From NCBI GenBank assembly GCA_945878645.1, contig CAMCTW010000003.1, positions 1-38,369 of the forward strand: a stretch of 38,369 bases of DNA, in the 5' to 3' direction. Under the pieces are notes generated by a model. That model ran no database searches. It had not been told where the DNA came from and saw only the letters and a list, made by a program, of their open reading frames with translations. This stretch comes from Bifidobacterium breve (lineage in GTDB: Bacteria > Actinomycetota > Acidimicrobiia > Acidimicrobiales > Acidimicrobilacustridaceae). The translations under genes and the position numbers were made by a program. Of the stretch, positions 1 through 7,846 are shown piece by piece (position 1 is the first letter of the stretch; every line of letters starts with the position of its first letter).

Positions 1-576
1 CATGGCGTTCGGTGCATCTCAATGGGTTTCTTTGTCGAGGAAGATCAGCCCGTCATTTGGCGTGGACCGATGTTGCATAAAGCGCTTGAGCAGTTCCTCA
101 CCGATGTCTTTTGGGACGAACCAGATTTTCTTCTTGTTGATCTTCCGCCTGGAACCGGCGACATCGCGTTGTCGATTGCCCAGTTCCTCCCGCGTGCCGA
201 GCTCTACGTCGTCACCACGCCGCAGCCGGCCGCGCAGAAGGTTGCACAACGTGCAGCGTTCATGGCCGAAAAGGTGAACATCGAAGTCAAGGGTGTTATC
301 GAGAACATGTCGTGGTTCACCGGAGACGATGGCAAGCGCTACGAGTTGTTCGGAGCGGGCGGCGGAGCCGAATTGGCTGAGCGCCTTGGTGTTCGCTTCG
401 TCGGTCAGGTTCCGTTGGTGACTGCCCTTCGTCAGGGATCTGACGACGGCAACCCGATTGTGGCCGTGGATCCCGAGAGCGAGGCTGCGCTGGCCATTCG
501 AGCGCTCGCCAAGGTTATTGACCTTGAACTCGCTCCCACCCGGCGCTACAACGCCGGTCTGAAGTTGCTGGGATAA
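1..576 (+). CDS. Mrp/ApbC/NBP35-family iron-sulfur carrier ATPase (5' end missing)
   Basis: The reading frame is open from the first base, so the gene begins outside the window and about 191 C-terminal residues are present. The Mrp signature DLPPGTGD and the preceding hydrophobic strand (Walker B region) are clear, as is the GFFVEED segment near the left edge; the P-loop must lie upstream. Mrp proteins are deviant P-loop ATPases that bind and transfer Fe-S clusters in the cytoplasm. No CxxC pair is visible in this part, which may reflect a diverged cluster site. DUF3107 and a histidine kinase follow on the same strand. The family call is secure; the substrate is not. Confidence 0.93.
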   Translation, partial: HGVRCISMGFFVEEDQPVIWRGPMLHKALEQFLTDVFWDEPDFLLVDLPPGTGDIALSIAQFLPRAELYVVTTPQPAAQKVAQRAAFMAEKVNIEVKGVIENMSWFTGDDGKRYELFGAGGGAELAERLGVRFVGQVPLVTALRQGSDDGNPIVAVDPESEAALAIRALAKVIDLELAPTRRYNAGLKLLG

Positions 577-642
577 CAGCTCGGTCTCGCGACCTAGCAT
601 GAGGCGCCGGCCATCAGGTCGGTTTCGTACAGGAGGAACTTC

Positions 643-879
643 GTGGACGTCCGCATCGGTGTGCAACAGACACCCAAAGAAATCGAAATCGAGATGGCGT
701 CCAGTGTTGACCGCACTGAAGTCCGTGCATCGATCGACGCTGCACTGGCCGATGCCACAAGCGTCCTCTGGTTGACCGATCGCCATGGCCGTGACATTGC
801 TGTTCCATCAGCCAAGATCGCCTATGTCGAATTGGGATCCTCTGACGGCGAACGCCGGATCGGTTTCGGCGCGGGCTGA
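643..879 (+). CDS. DUF3107 family protein
   Basis: A 78-residue protein with a GTG start. AGGAGG at 631-636, six bases upstream, fixes this start. The N-terminus (MDVRIGVQQTPKEIEIE), the central LTDRHGRDIAVPSAKIAYVELG segment and the GFGAG end match the small actinobacterial DUF3107 family. It is short, acidic, and has no signal peptide or membrane segment, so it should be cytosolic. Its function is unknown. It lies 18 bases before the PdtaS-like kinase and probably shares a transcript with it. Confidence 0.88.
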   Translation: MDVRIGVQQTPKEIEIEMASSVDRTEVRASIDAALADATSVLWLTDRHGRDIAVPSAKIAYVELGSSDGERRIGFGAG

Positions 880-897
880 TCCCGACGCCCCACGTCA

Positions 898-2370
898 ATG
901 GCAAATTTGGCGGAGCTCGCCCAGCAACGGTCGCGGCTCACGTCGGCAGAAACGGATCATCTTCAGCGTTTGCTTGGAACTTGGGGCCTACTCGCTGACC
1001 TGAGTTTCTCTGATCTCATGTTGTTCGGTCGCGATCGAAGTGCCGATGACGAGCATTCAATGGTTGTTCTCGGACAGATTCGGCCGACCACAAGCCAGAC
1101 GCTTTTTACAAACGACTGGGTTGGTCGCGTCGTCACAGCGGCCGAACGTCCACTTGTGGGCGAAACCTTCGCAACCGGCAAGGTCTCCGAAGGCGAAATT
1201 TCTCCGGGTGCTACCGAAGATCTCGTTCGTGAAACCTGCATTCCTGTTCAGTTTGGCGGACGCACGATTGCAGTACTCACCAAAGACGCGAACCAGTATG
1301 TTGCCCGTCAAGACGGAGTTCTTGAACGCACCTATCTCGATGTGTTTAATCGATTTGCAGAGATGGTTGCAGCGGGGGAATTTCCATTCTCTGGCGAAGA
1401 TGAACGTGGCGTCGTCATGCCGCGGGTTGGCGATGGCGTGATGGTGCTTGACGCCGATGAACGAGTGCAGTTCGCTTCGCCCAATGCGATTTCTGCGCTG
1501 CATCGAATTGGCGTTCATGCGAATTCTGAAGGCGAACGATTTGGCGAACTCGGACTACCAGACACTCCCGTGCGCGCGGCGTTCACGCTCGCGCGGCCGA
1601 CTGCAGAAGAGATTGGACGCGGTCCAGATGTCACGATTTTGTTGCGCATTATTCCGCTTGTGTCTGAAGAACGAGTGACCGGGGCACTGGTGCTCATGCG
1701 AGATATTTCGGAACTCCGTCGCCGTGATCTCATGTTGCTGTCGAAAGATGCGACCATTCGTGAAATTCACCACCGGGTGAAAAACAATCTGCAAACGATC
1801 TCTGCGCTTCTTCGATTGCAGGGCCGGCGCTTGTCCTCACCCGAAGCAAAGGCTGCGGTGGAAGAGTCGGTTCGTCGGATCCGTTCAATTGCGCTCGTGC
1901 ACGAAACGCTCTCGCTCACGATTGGAGACGATGTTCCTTTCATCGAGATCGTTCGCCCGCTGGTCCGCATGGTGGAAGAAGGGCTCATCTCGCCAGAGCG
2001 TCCTATCCAGTTCTCGGTTGTCGGAGACGGCGGCATTCTTCCTGCCGATGTCGCAACACCGCTTGCTGTGGTGCTCACTGAACTTCTGCAGAACGTTGTC
2101 GACCATGCTTTTCCGTCTGGTCCGACCGATGATGCGACGGTGTTCGTGGAGCTCGAGAACACTGGAACGAGGTTGCGGGTGACGGTGACAGACAACGGTG
2201 TCGGCACATCGTCAGGTTTCACCATCGATGACAGCACCGGATTGGGTCTCTCAATCGTTCGTACGCTTGTCACGACCGAATTAGGTGGAACCATCGGTTT
2301 CTCGGCTGGCGAAGGAACGCCGGGCCGCCCAGGCACCGTTGTGCGGATCTCGGTGCCTGTGCGTCGTTGA
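898..2370 (+). CDS. pdtaS: PdtaS-like cytosolic sensor histidine kinase (HisKA_2 type)
   Basis: A 490-residue protein without membrane segments. The order is a GAF-like N-terminal sensor region (about residues 5-150), a PAS-like region (about 165-285, with DGVMVLDADERVQFASPNA), a HisKA_2 phospho-acceptor helix with IHHRVKNNLQT (His291/His292), and an HATPase domain with an N-box (ELLQNVVDHAF), DNGVG and GLGLSIV boxes. This is the layout of actinobacterial PdtaS, which phosphorylates the ANTAR RNA-binding regulator PdtaR. No response regulator is encoded nearby, so the partner must be elsewhere. The architecture is clear; PdtaS orthology is inferred. Confidence 0.9.
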   Translation: MANLAELAQQRSRLTSAETDHLQRLLGTWGLLADLSFSDLMLFGRDRSADDEHSMVVLGQIRPTTSQTLFTNDWVGRVVTAAERPLVGETFATGKVSEGEISPGATEDLVRETCIPVQFGGRTIAVLTKDANQYVARQDGVLERTYLDVFNRFAEMVAAGEFPFSGEDERGVVMPRVGDGVMVLDADERVQFASPNAISALHRIGVHANSEGERFGELGLPDTPVRAAFTLARPTAEEIGRGPDVTILLRIIPLVSEERVTGALVLMRDISELRRRDLMLLSKDATIREIHHRVKNNLQTISALLRLQGRRLSSPEAKAAVEESVRRIRSIALVHETLSLTIGDDVPFIEIVRPLVRMVEEGLISPERPIQFSVVGDGGILPADVATPLAVVLTELLQNVVDHAFPSGPTDDATVFVELENTGTRLRVTVTDNGVGTSSGFTIDDSTGLGLSIVRTLVTTELGGTIGFSAGEGTPGRPGTVVRISVPVRR

Positions 2371-2394
2371 GCCGAGCGCTAGGCGGAAAACGAC

Positions 2395-2420
2395 AATGAC
2401 CTCCCCGCAGGGAGGTCATT
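2395..2420. terminator. 11-bp perfect hairpin between convergent genes
   Basis: AATGACCTCCC (2395-2405) and GGGAGGTCATT (2410-2420) are perfect complements with the 4-base loop CGCA. The hairpin lies 25 bases after the kinase stop codon and 47 bases before the whiB stop codon on the other strand. There is no long T-tract, so it is either an actinobacterial-style terminator without a U-run or an RNA 3'-end stabiliser acting on both transcripts. Confidence 0.7.
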
Positions 2421-2424
2421 GGAG

Positions 2425-2457
2425 TGAGTCAGTGAGTCAGTGACTCAGTGACTCAGT
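2425..2457. repeat. Four-copy 8-bp tandem repeat forming an imperfect 31-bp inverted repeat
   Basis: GAGTCAGT occurs at 2426-2433 and 2434-2441, followed by GACTCAGT at 2442-2449 and 2450-2457. Read as heptamers this is TGAGTCA twice and then TGACTCA twice (2425-2455). The two halves are complementary except for one base, so the block can fold into a second hairpin directly after the one at 2395-2420. It lies between convergent genes. Confidence 0.85.
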
Positions 2458-2466
2458 GCGTAGGGA

Positions 2467-2826
2467 TCAGGATGCCTTACGACGAGCGGCGAGCCACTGG
2501 CGACGCAGCTTGCGACGTTCTTCTTCTGAGGTGCCACCCCAGATGCCAGAGTCTTGGTTCGTGGCGAGAGCGAAGTCGAGGCAGGGCTGGCGAACTTCAC
2601 AGTCAGTGCATACCGACTTGGCGTTGTCGATCTGCTCGATCGCCGGGCCGGTAGTGCCGACGGGGAAGAAGAGGTCGGGATCAGTGTCGCGACAAGCGGA
2701 TTCATCTCGCCAATCGTCGGCGATTGTGTTTAGGGTCATTGAATAGGGCGCGGTCAGGGCCACGGTTCCTCCAGGATCAGGGGACACGAAGCGGTTTTCC
2801 AGCCGATCCGTGCGATGTGTGCTCAT
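2467..2826 (-). CDS. WhiB-family iron-sulfur transcription factor (WhiB1-like)
   Basis: A 119-residue protein from the ATG at 2826, preceded by a GGAGAGG ribosome site. A start at 2739 would begin next to the domain but has no such site. The four cluster cysteines are C45, C73, C76 and C82 (C-x27-C-xx-C-x5-C). They are followed by the G-I-W-G-G turn (94-98) and a basic tail (RRKLRRQWLAARRKAS). WhiB proteins bind a 4Fe-4S cluster and act with the principal sigma factor. The FFPVGTTGPA stretch and short tail resemble WhiB1. The 29-residue N-terminal extension is unusual, so the upstream start should be treated with care. Confidence 0.93.
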   Translation of the reverse strand: MSTHRTDRLENRFVSPDPGGTVALTAPYSMTLNTIADDWRDESACRDTDPDLFFPVGTTGPAIEQIDNAKSVCTDCEVRQPCLDFALATNQDSGIWGGTSEEERRKLRRQWLAARRKAS

Positions 2827-2989
2827 GCCACCTCTCCGCACCGTGTAAATCAAGAAGTGATTCGAACGGACCCGGACGTGTGTGGCTGAGGGGCGAGAAC
2901 GTAGCGGCGGCCCCGCGCACGCGCAAGGGGTTCTTTGCAAATGCTGAGGTCAGAGCCCGCGATGCCGTGGTGGGTGCGATGTCTGCGAA

Positions 2990-3006
2990 TCATTTGTGAC
3001 AAATGA
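2990..3006. promoter_or_regulatory. 17-bp perfect palindrome, candidate operator
   Basis: TCATTTGT (2990-2997), one central G and ACAAATGA (2999-3006) form a perfect inverted repeat. It sits in the 243-base region between the divergent whiB and glycerophosphodiesterase genes, 63 bases before the latter's start. The symmetry and size suit a dimeric regulator. I do not recognise the motif. The rest of this region (2827-3069) shows no gene and no promoter I would defend. Confidence 0.5.
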
Positions 3007-3069
3007 CACCGAAAGAACACTGGTGAAGTTTGATCAAAACCTTGGCTGCGATCGGCCTACGGTGGGCAA

Positions 3070-3747
3070 ATGGCATTGGTAGTGGCGCATCGGGGTGCTT
3101 CGGCGGCAGTTCCGCCGGGCAATACGGTCGAGGCGTTCGTCGAAGCGGTCGCACAAGGCGCTGATTGGGTGGAACTCGACGTCCACCTCACTGCTGACGG
3201 TGAGGCCATCGTGCATCACGACTCTGTTTTGGCCGATGGTCGCGTCATAGGTGAGTTGATGCTCGATGAACTGCCCGAATCCATCCCCACGCTTCGCAAT
3301 GTGTTCCGTTCGTGTTCGCCGCTCGGGGTGAATGTTGAAATCAAACCCGACGGCTTGGCCTCACTTCGCCCACTTCTTATCGAACGCGTTGTGGAGATTC
3401 TTGTTTCCTTCGATGAAGAACGCGAATTTCTGGTCACGTCGTTTGATCACGACATCGTTGATGAAGTGCGGGCATTGGCCCCGACACTTCCTACTGGGCT
3501 CCTCAATGCTGACGGGGAGTCACTTGAGTCTGATCTGGAGCGCGCAGCGCGCGACGGGCACGTCGCGATCAATCCCTGGCATGGTCTCGTCGATCGGAAA
3601 TTTGTCGACCGAGCGCACGCGCTTGGGATTGCGGTGAATGTTTGGACCGTCGATGGAGAGCAAGAGATCCGCACTCTTTCAGAAGCCGGAGTCGACGCGA
3701 TAATTACGAATGTCCCAAGATTTTGTCGCCAAGTCCTCAGTCAGTAG
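3070..3747 (+). CDS. Glycerophosphodiester phosphodiesterase (GDPD family)
   Basis: A 225-residue cytosolic-type GDPD, which hydrolyses glycerophosphodiesters to glycerol-3-phosphate and an alcohol. Visible family residues are H7-R8-G9, the ELD pair E35/D37, H50-D51 and E90 (NVEIK), corresponding to the two catalytic histidines and the metal ligands of GlpQ/UgpQ. The C-terminal VNVWTVDGEQEIRTL and ITNVPR segments complete the TIM-barrel pattern. The usual PENT motif after HRG reads PGNT here. The length is normal for the short UgpQ-like type. It ends overlapping the convergent lipid kinase gene by 11 bases. Confidence 0.92.
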   Translation: MALVVAHRGASAAVPPGNTVEAFVEAVAQGADWVELDVHLTADGEAIVHHDSVLADGRVIGELMLDELPESIPTLRNVFRSCSPLGVNVEIKPDGLASLRPLLIERVVEILVSFDEEREFLVTSFDHDIVDEVRALAPTLPTGLLNADGESLESDLERAARDGHVAINPWHGLVDRKFVDRAHALGIAVNVWTVDGEQEIRTLSEAGVDAIITNVPRFCRQVLSQ

Positions 3748-4666
3748 TAGTTCGAGGAATAACTAACGACAAAGCGTCAGGTACATAGCGAAGTTCGAGG
3801 TGCTCGACGTCGCCGAGGTAGTCGCCATCGACCTGGTGTGGAACCGGTCCGTAGCCATCGATTTCTATGTGAGTGACATCAGAGTGAAAAGACACGTTGC
3901 GATCATTTCGCAGACGTTTTCCTGAGCCAAGCGTTGAAGAAAGCATGCGCGCAAAAGGAATGGTATCGAGAGTTCGCAATGTCAGGATGCTGAGCGGTCG
4001 ATCCAGAGTGGCTTCGGGAGCAATGGTAAACGGCCGAGTTCCAATGAAAGTGTACGGATCCGTATTGAGGCAGATCGTAAGCATCGCGTCATCGACTTTC
4101 GGTTTACCTTCGACGCGCACTGCAAAATGAGATCGCTTGCGGTCGTACTTTCGAATCCATGTGTCGAATGCTGCCCAGCCGAACAGCGCGTGGTTTGCCC
4201 ACCGCTTTAGCGAGCCGCGACGTTCAACTTCCGCGACTACGGCTGCATCAAAACCGATGCCGACATGGAAAAGGAAATAGCGACCATTTACAGATCCGAG
4301 ACCGATGCGCTTGATCGATCCCTGAGCAAGTGCATCGAGCAGCGCTCCGGTCGCTTCGATCGGATCATCGGGAAGACCCAGTGTGCGAGCGAACACGTTG
4401 GTCGATCCTCCGGGTACCACGGCAAGAGCGGTTGAGGTTCCGGCCAGGCCGTTTGCTGCTTCGTTCAACGTGCCATCTCCGCCGAGTACGACAACGACGT
4501 CGGTTCCGTCTGTGGCGGCCGATGCTGCCAACCGCGTGGCATGGCCGCGCCGTGTCGTCTCGACAACCGTAACGACATGGTCGGCGGCGAGGGCTTTGGC
4601 AATTACTACCCGTCCCCGGGCAGTGACCGAAGAGGCCGAAGGATTGACTACGAGGAGCAGCTTCAC
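3737..4666 (-). CDS. Diacylglycerol kinase-family lipid kinase
   Basis: A 309-residue protein with a GTG start. The catalytic domain shows NPSAS at the N-terminus, the nucleotide loop LGGDGTLNEAANG (61-73) and PGGSTNVFAR (85-94), matching the DagK/YegS/sphingosine-kinase superfamily (PF00781). It probably phosphorylates a lipid hydroxyl such as diacylglycerol, or is involved in phosphatidylinositol mannoside-type metabolism; the substrate cannot be read from sequence. No membrane segments are seen. It converges on the glycerophosphodiesterase, another phospholipid turnover enzyme, so the pair may be related in function. Confidence 0.9.
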   Translation of the reverse strand: MKLLLVVNPSASSVTARGRVVIAKALAADHVVTVVETTRRGHATRLAASAATDGTDVVVVLGGDGTLNEAANGLAGTSTALAVVPGGSTNVFARTLGLPDDPIEATGALLDALAQGSIKRIGLGSVNGRYFLFHVGIGFDAAVVAEVERRGSLKRWANHALFGWAAFDTWIRKYDRKRSHFAVRVEGKPKVDDAMLTICLNTDPYTFIGTRPFTIAPEATLDRPLSILTLRTLDTIPFARMLSSTLGSGKRLRNDRNVSFHSDVTHIEIDGYGPVPHQVDGDYLGDVEHLELRYVPDALSLVIPRTTTD

Positions 4667-4776
4667 AAGGTCTTGGACCGTAGCGGAGGCCCGAAGGTGA
4701 CGTCGTGGCCCGTCTCCTCAAAGAACGTTGTCGTGTGATTTGGCCCCGGCCCCATTCTGCGGGCAGGATTCGAACC

Positions 4777-5559
4777 ATGAACGTTGTCGTTTGTGTCAAA
4801 CAGATCCCGGACCCGGCTGATCCCGGAGCGTTGGATCCCACTACTAAAACCCTGAAGCGAGACGGCAAGCTCATCCTCGACGAATCTGATTCGTACGGTG
4901 TTGAGATGGCGCTGCAACTTGTGACCACTGCCGGTGGCGGTGAAGTCACGCTCGTCTCTATGGCTCCTAATGGTGAAGTGTCCGGTCTTCGTACCGCGCT
5001 GGCTATGGGTGCGGCCAAGGCCATTCTCGTCAGTGACGATGCACTCGCTGGTAGCGATGCACTCGCCACCGCCAAGGTGCTCGCCAAAGCCATTCAGCGT
5101 GTGGAAGGTGCAGACCTTGTTCTCACTGCGACTGAATCAAGTGACGGTTACACCGGCACGGTTCCCGAGCAGATCGCTGGTCTGCTCGACCTTCCGTCGG
5201 TCACCTTCGCCAAGTCGATCAGTGTTGAAGGCAGCACGGTCAAGATCCAGCGTCAGACCGAAGCCGGTTACGACGATGTTGAATGCCCGCTTCCCGCCGT
5301 TGTGTCGGTGACTGCTGGTGTTGTGGAGCCTCGCTACCCGTCCTTCAAAGGCATCATGGCGGCGAAGTCCAAGCCGGTCGACACGCTCACCGTTGCCGAC
5401 CTTGGTCTCGACGCCAGTCAGGTCGGTTGGGCCGGTGCTGGTCAACAGATCGTGTCCATTGCGCAAGCTCCCGCCCGCGAGGCTGGTGAAGTCTTCGAAG
5501 ATGACGGCACCGCCGTTGAGAAGATCATCGCCTTCCTCGACGATCTCAAGGTTCTCTAG
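4777..5559 (+). CDS. etfB: Electron transfer flavoprotein beta subunit
   Basis: A 260-residue protein starting MNVVVCVKQIPDPADPG, the standard EtfB N-terminus; the ATG has AGGA eight to nine bases upstream. The EtfB landmarks YGVEMALQL, ATESSDGYTGTVPEQIAGLL and CPLPAVVSVTAG..EPRYPSFKGIMAAKSKP are present. With EtfA it carries electrons from acyl-CoA dehydrogenases to the quinone pool. A further in-frame start upstream at 4705 adds 24 residues not found in the family and is not used. The stop codon overlaps the ribosome site of etfA, so the two are translationally coupled. Confidence 0.97.
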   Translation: MNVVVCVKQIPDPADPGALDPTTKTLKRDGKLILDESDSYGVEMALQLVTTAGGGEVTLVSMAPNGEVSGLRTALAMGAAKAILVSDDALAGSDALATAKVLAKAIQRVEGADLVLTATESSDGYTGTVPEQIAGLLDLPSVTFAKSISVEGSTVKIQRQTEAGYDDVECPLPAVVSVTAGVVEPRYPSFKGIMAAKSKPVDTLTVADLGLDASQVGWAGAGQQIVSIAQAPAREAGEVFEDDGTAVEKIIAFLDDLKVL

Positions 5560-5571
5560 GAGGAATTGATC

Positions 5572-6540
5572 ATGGCTCTTTCGAAGATTTGGGTGCTCGC
5601 CGAAGCAACTGACGGCAAAGTGACCACCACCACACTTGAACTACTCACCAAGGCTCGTTCACTCGCCGACACAGTCGAAGCGATTTACTCCGGTGGCGAC
5701 GCCGACGCGGTTGCTGGCCAACTCGGTGAGTACGGAGCGTCAAAGGTCTACACAACTGGCGATCTTGCTGGTGCACTCCCGGGCGTTCCGGTCTCAGATG
5801 CAATCGCTGCATTGGTCGATGGCGGCAACGCCCCCGACGCGATCATCGCGGCCACGTCCTATTACGGCCGTGATATCGCCGGTCGACTTTCGGTCAAGCT
5901 CGACCGCACGGTCATCACGAACAACACCGACCTTGAGGTCGACGGGTCAAGTCTCGTAACGACTGAGCCCGTATTTGGTGGAACTACCGACGTGAAGACA
6001 ACCTTCACCGCCGCTGGCCCTCACCTTGTGCTGGTGCGTCCGAAGTCGTTTGTTGCCGAGTCCGCTGGTGGCGGTGCTGCCGCAGTCGAGACCATTGCCG
6101 TTCCCGACGGTGGCAAGAGCGCTGGTGCCAAAGTCACCAATCGCCACGTTGAAGAGCGTGAAGGCCCGTCGCTCGACGAAGCCGCCGTCGTCGTTTCTGG
6201 CGGACGTGGTTTGGGCGAGCAGGAAAAGTACGCCCTTATCGAAGAGTTGGCCAAGCTTCTCAACGCCGCCCCTGGGGCATCACGCGCCATTGTCGATGCC
6301 GGTTGGGTTCCCTACAGTTACCAGGTTGGACAGACCGGCAAAGTCGTCAAGCCAACGGTGTACATCGCTGCCGGCATTTCCGGTGCGACTCAGCACATGG
6401 TCGGCATGAAGGGTTCTAAGAACATCATTGCCATCAATAAAGATGCCGAAGCGCCGATCTTCGCGGTCAGCGATCTCGGAATCGTCGGCGATGTTCACAA
6501 GGTTCTGCCACAACTCATCGAGGCCCTTAAGGCTCGCTGA
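5572..6540 (+). CDS. etfA: Electron transfer flavoprotein alpha subunit
   Basis: A 322-residue FAD-binding subunit. The ATG at 5572 has AGGAGG at 5558-5563. The N-terminal domain starts MALSKIWVLAE. The C-terminal FAD domain carries VSGGRGLG, GWVPYSYQVGQTGKVVKP, YIAAGISGATQHMVGMKGSK and INKDAEAPIF, which bind the FAD. It partners EtfB; an acyl-CoA dehydrogenase that could feed it is encoded at 10399-11640. The gene is followed by a strong terminator. Confidence 0.97.
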   Translation: MALSKIWVLAEATDGKVTTTTLELLTKARSLADTVEAIYSGGDADAVAGQLGEYGASKVYTTGDLAGALPGVPVSDAIAALVDGGNAPDAIIAATSYYGRDIAGRLSVKLDRTVITNNTDLEVDGSSLVTTEPVFGGTTDVKTTFTAAGPHLVLVRPKSFVAESAGGGAAAVETIAVPDGGKSAGAKVTNRHVEEREGPSLDEAAVVVSGGRGLGEQEKYALIEELAKLLNAAPGASRAIVDAGWVPYSYQVGQTGKVVKPTVYIAAGISGATQHMVGMKGSKNIIAINKDAEAPIFAVSDLGIVGDVHKVLPQLIEALKAR

Positions 6541-6560
6541 TCTTCAACTCTGCAGTGTTC

Positions 6561-6593
6561 AAACGCCCCGGTCAATGGCCGGGGCGTTTATCG
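6561..6593 (+). terminator. Rho-independent-type terminator after etfA
   Basis: AAACGCCCCGG (6561-6571) pairs perfectly with CCGGGGCGTTT (6579-6589) around a 7-base loop, and TTTATCGTT follows the stem. It is 20 bases past the etfA stop codon and ends the etfBA transcript. It also precedes the end of the convergent SCO1664-like gene. Confidence 0.88.
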
Positions 6594-6629
6594 TTACCAA
6601 CGGTGTCATAGAACGGCAACTGACGTGGT

Positions 6630-7349
6630 TTAGATCAACGGCCACGGATAGCGGTGGCCACTTTCATCGATGGGAAGCACCGCTTCTCGAACCAGAGCGC
6701 GTGCTCGAGCGAGGATGGCATCTTGTTCGAATGTTCCGAGAAGTTCGGCAACAGAGCGGGGAAGTCCTACGTCGATCATTTCCTGAAGGTCGCGGAGTAG
6801 GTCTTCATCGATTTCTTCTCCGCCGAAATCCCAGATGACGGTTCGCAGCTTGAATTCAGCGTGGAATGACAGGCCATTATCGATTCCCCAAATGTGGCCA
6901 TCGGAATCGATCAAACAATGGCCGCCTTTGCGGTCGGTGTTGTTGCACACGAAATCGAACGCAGCCATGCGCTGCAATTGGGCATGGGTTGATTCGTCTT
7001 CAAGCATTGTGAAGTAGTGCTGCTCAAAGTCGGCATCGATGAAGCGCTGTACTGAACCAATACCATGTGGTGCGTCGTCTCGGAAGATGGTGAACGGAAC
7101 GACATCCCAGCCGAGAGCGTCGCTGAGTTCGTAGGCAGCAACTTCGCGCTTCCAAAGTCCGTCAGGGAAATCCCATAGCGGGCGTTCGCCGATGTGGGGT
7201 TTGTAGATCACGCGAGCAGAGTGCTCTCCCAAGGTTGCCTCTGCGAGGAACGTTGCGTTCGAACTCCACGGCATTTTCCCGATGAGTTCGATCTCGCCTC
7301 CCGCAACGATTTTGTTGAGATCGTCGCTCTTTAGTTCAGACGCGGACAT
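6630..7349 (-). CDS. SCO1664-family protein, PI3/4-kinase or HipA-like fold
   Basis: A 239-residue protein from the ATG at 7349; a GTG at 7382 would add 11 residues. It fits the uncharacterised actinobacterial SCO1664/Rv2133c family (TIGR03843 by recall). Kinase-like residues are visible: K50 in VIYKP, E69/E74 in REVAAYE, a catalytic-loop-like NNTDRKGGHCL (D139), and a metal-site-like GIDNGLSF (D157). These resemble the DRxxxN and IDxG boxes of atypical kinases. It is the last gene of a three-gene leftward unit and overlaps DUF3090. Kinase activity is inference; substrate unknown. Confidence 0.85.
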   Translation of the reverse strand: MSASELKSDDLNKIVAGGEIELIGKMPWSSNATFLAEATLGEHSARVIYKPHIGERPLWDFPDGLWKREVAAYELSDALGWDVVPFTIFRDDAPHGIGSVQRFIDADFEQHYFTMLEDESTHAQLQRMAAFDFVCNNTDRKGGHCLIDSDGHIWGIDNGLSFHAEFKLRTVIWDFGGEEIDEDLLRDLQEMIDVGLPRSVAELLGTFEQDAILARARALVREAVLPIDESGHRYPWPLI

Positions 7350-7846
7350 GGGTGGCCACCCGGATCCATCGGTCGACCGCACAGCCGGCAGGCGGGGCGA
7401 CCGGCTCGAACGATGTCATTACCAACGGCGATAAACGCCGCGACCTGCGCGCGAGTAATGCGGATGCGAGCAGTGGCGGGATCGAAATCGAAATCCTCGA
7501 TGAAGTCGTCGTCTTCATCGTCGATGTCGGGCATTTCTTCGGCGACGATCATGAGCCTGTCGTCGTCTTCTTCGTACGCGACGGCGAGCCCCCCGACGAT
7601 CCACTGCATATCTTCCGGATTCACCGCAGAGATGGGGGCGATGAATTGACCGGGATGGATTGCAGGAAGGTCAGTGAGAATTCCTTCGAGATATTCGCAA
7701 AGAGCAGCAACTTGTTGCTTTTCCATCTTGAACGAAACAACTCGACCACCATCTCGAACCTGGATGAAGAACGTGCGCCGTCCCGGTTCACCAAAGACAC
7801 CCGGAACGATGCTGTCTGGTTCGGTGAATTCCCAAGACTCACTCAT
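7331..7846 (-). CDS. DUF3090 family protein with C-terminal zinc-ribbon-like motif
   Basis: A 171-residue protein of the DUF3090 (TIGR03847, Rv2134c-like) family. The N-terminal domain includes FTEPDSIVPGVFGEPGRRTF and SFKMEKQQVAAL; a strongly acidic stretch (EEMPDIDDEDDDFIEDFDFD) sits near residues 110-130. The tail has CRLCGRPMDPGGHPC, a Cys/Cys/His/Cys set likely to bind zinc. It overlaps the upstream phosphomutase-like gene by 4 bases (ATGA) and the downstream SCO1664-like gene by 19 bases, so all three should be made together. Function unknown. Confidence 0.9.
   Translation of the reverse strand: MSESWEFTEPDSIVPGVFGEPGRRTFFIQVRDGGRVVSFKMEKQQVAALCEYLEGILTDLPAIHPGQFIAPISAVNPEDMQWIVGGLAVAYEEDDDRLMIVAEEMPDIDDEDDDFIEDFDFDPATARIRITRAQVAAFIAVGNDIVRAGRPACRLCGRPMDPGGHPCPRLN

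Noticed and set aside
19..786. 255-codon open frame on the minus strand opposite the Mrp and DUF3107 genes
   Set aside because: It is antisense to two genes with clear family matches and shows no recognisable domain; high GC opens such frames by chance.
2425..2457. CRISPR-like array
   Set aside because: The units are only 8 bases, contiguous and without spacers.
4766..4776. tRNA T-arm-like sequence (GGTTCGAATCC on the minus strand) just before etfB
   Set aside because: Only two of the five T-stem pairs form and no acceptor, D or anticodon arm is found, so it is neither a tRNA nor a convincing attachment-site remnant.
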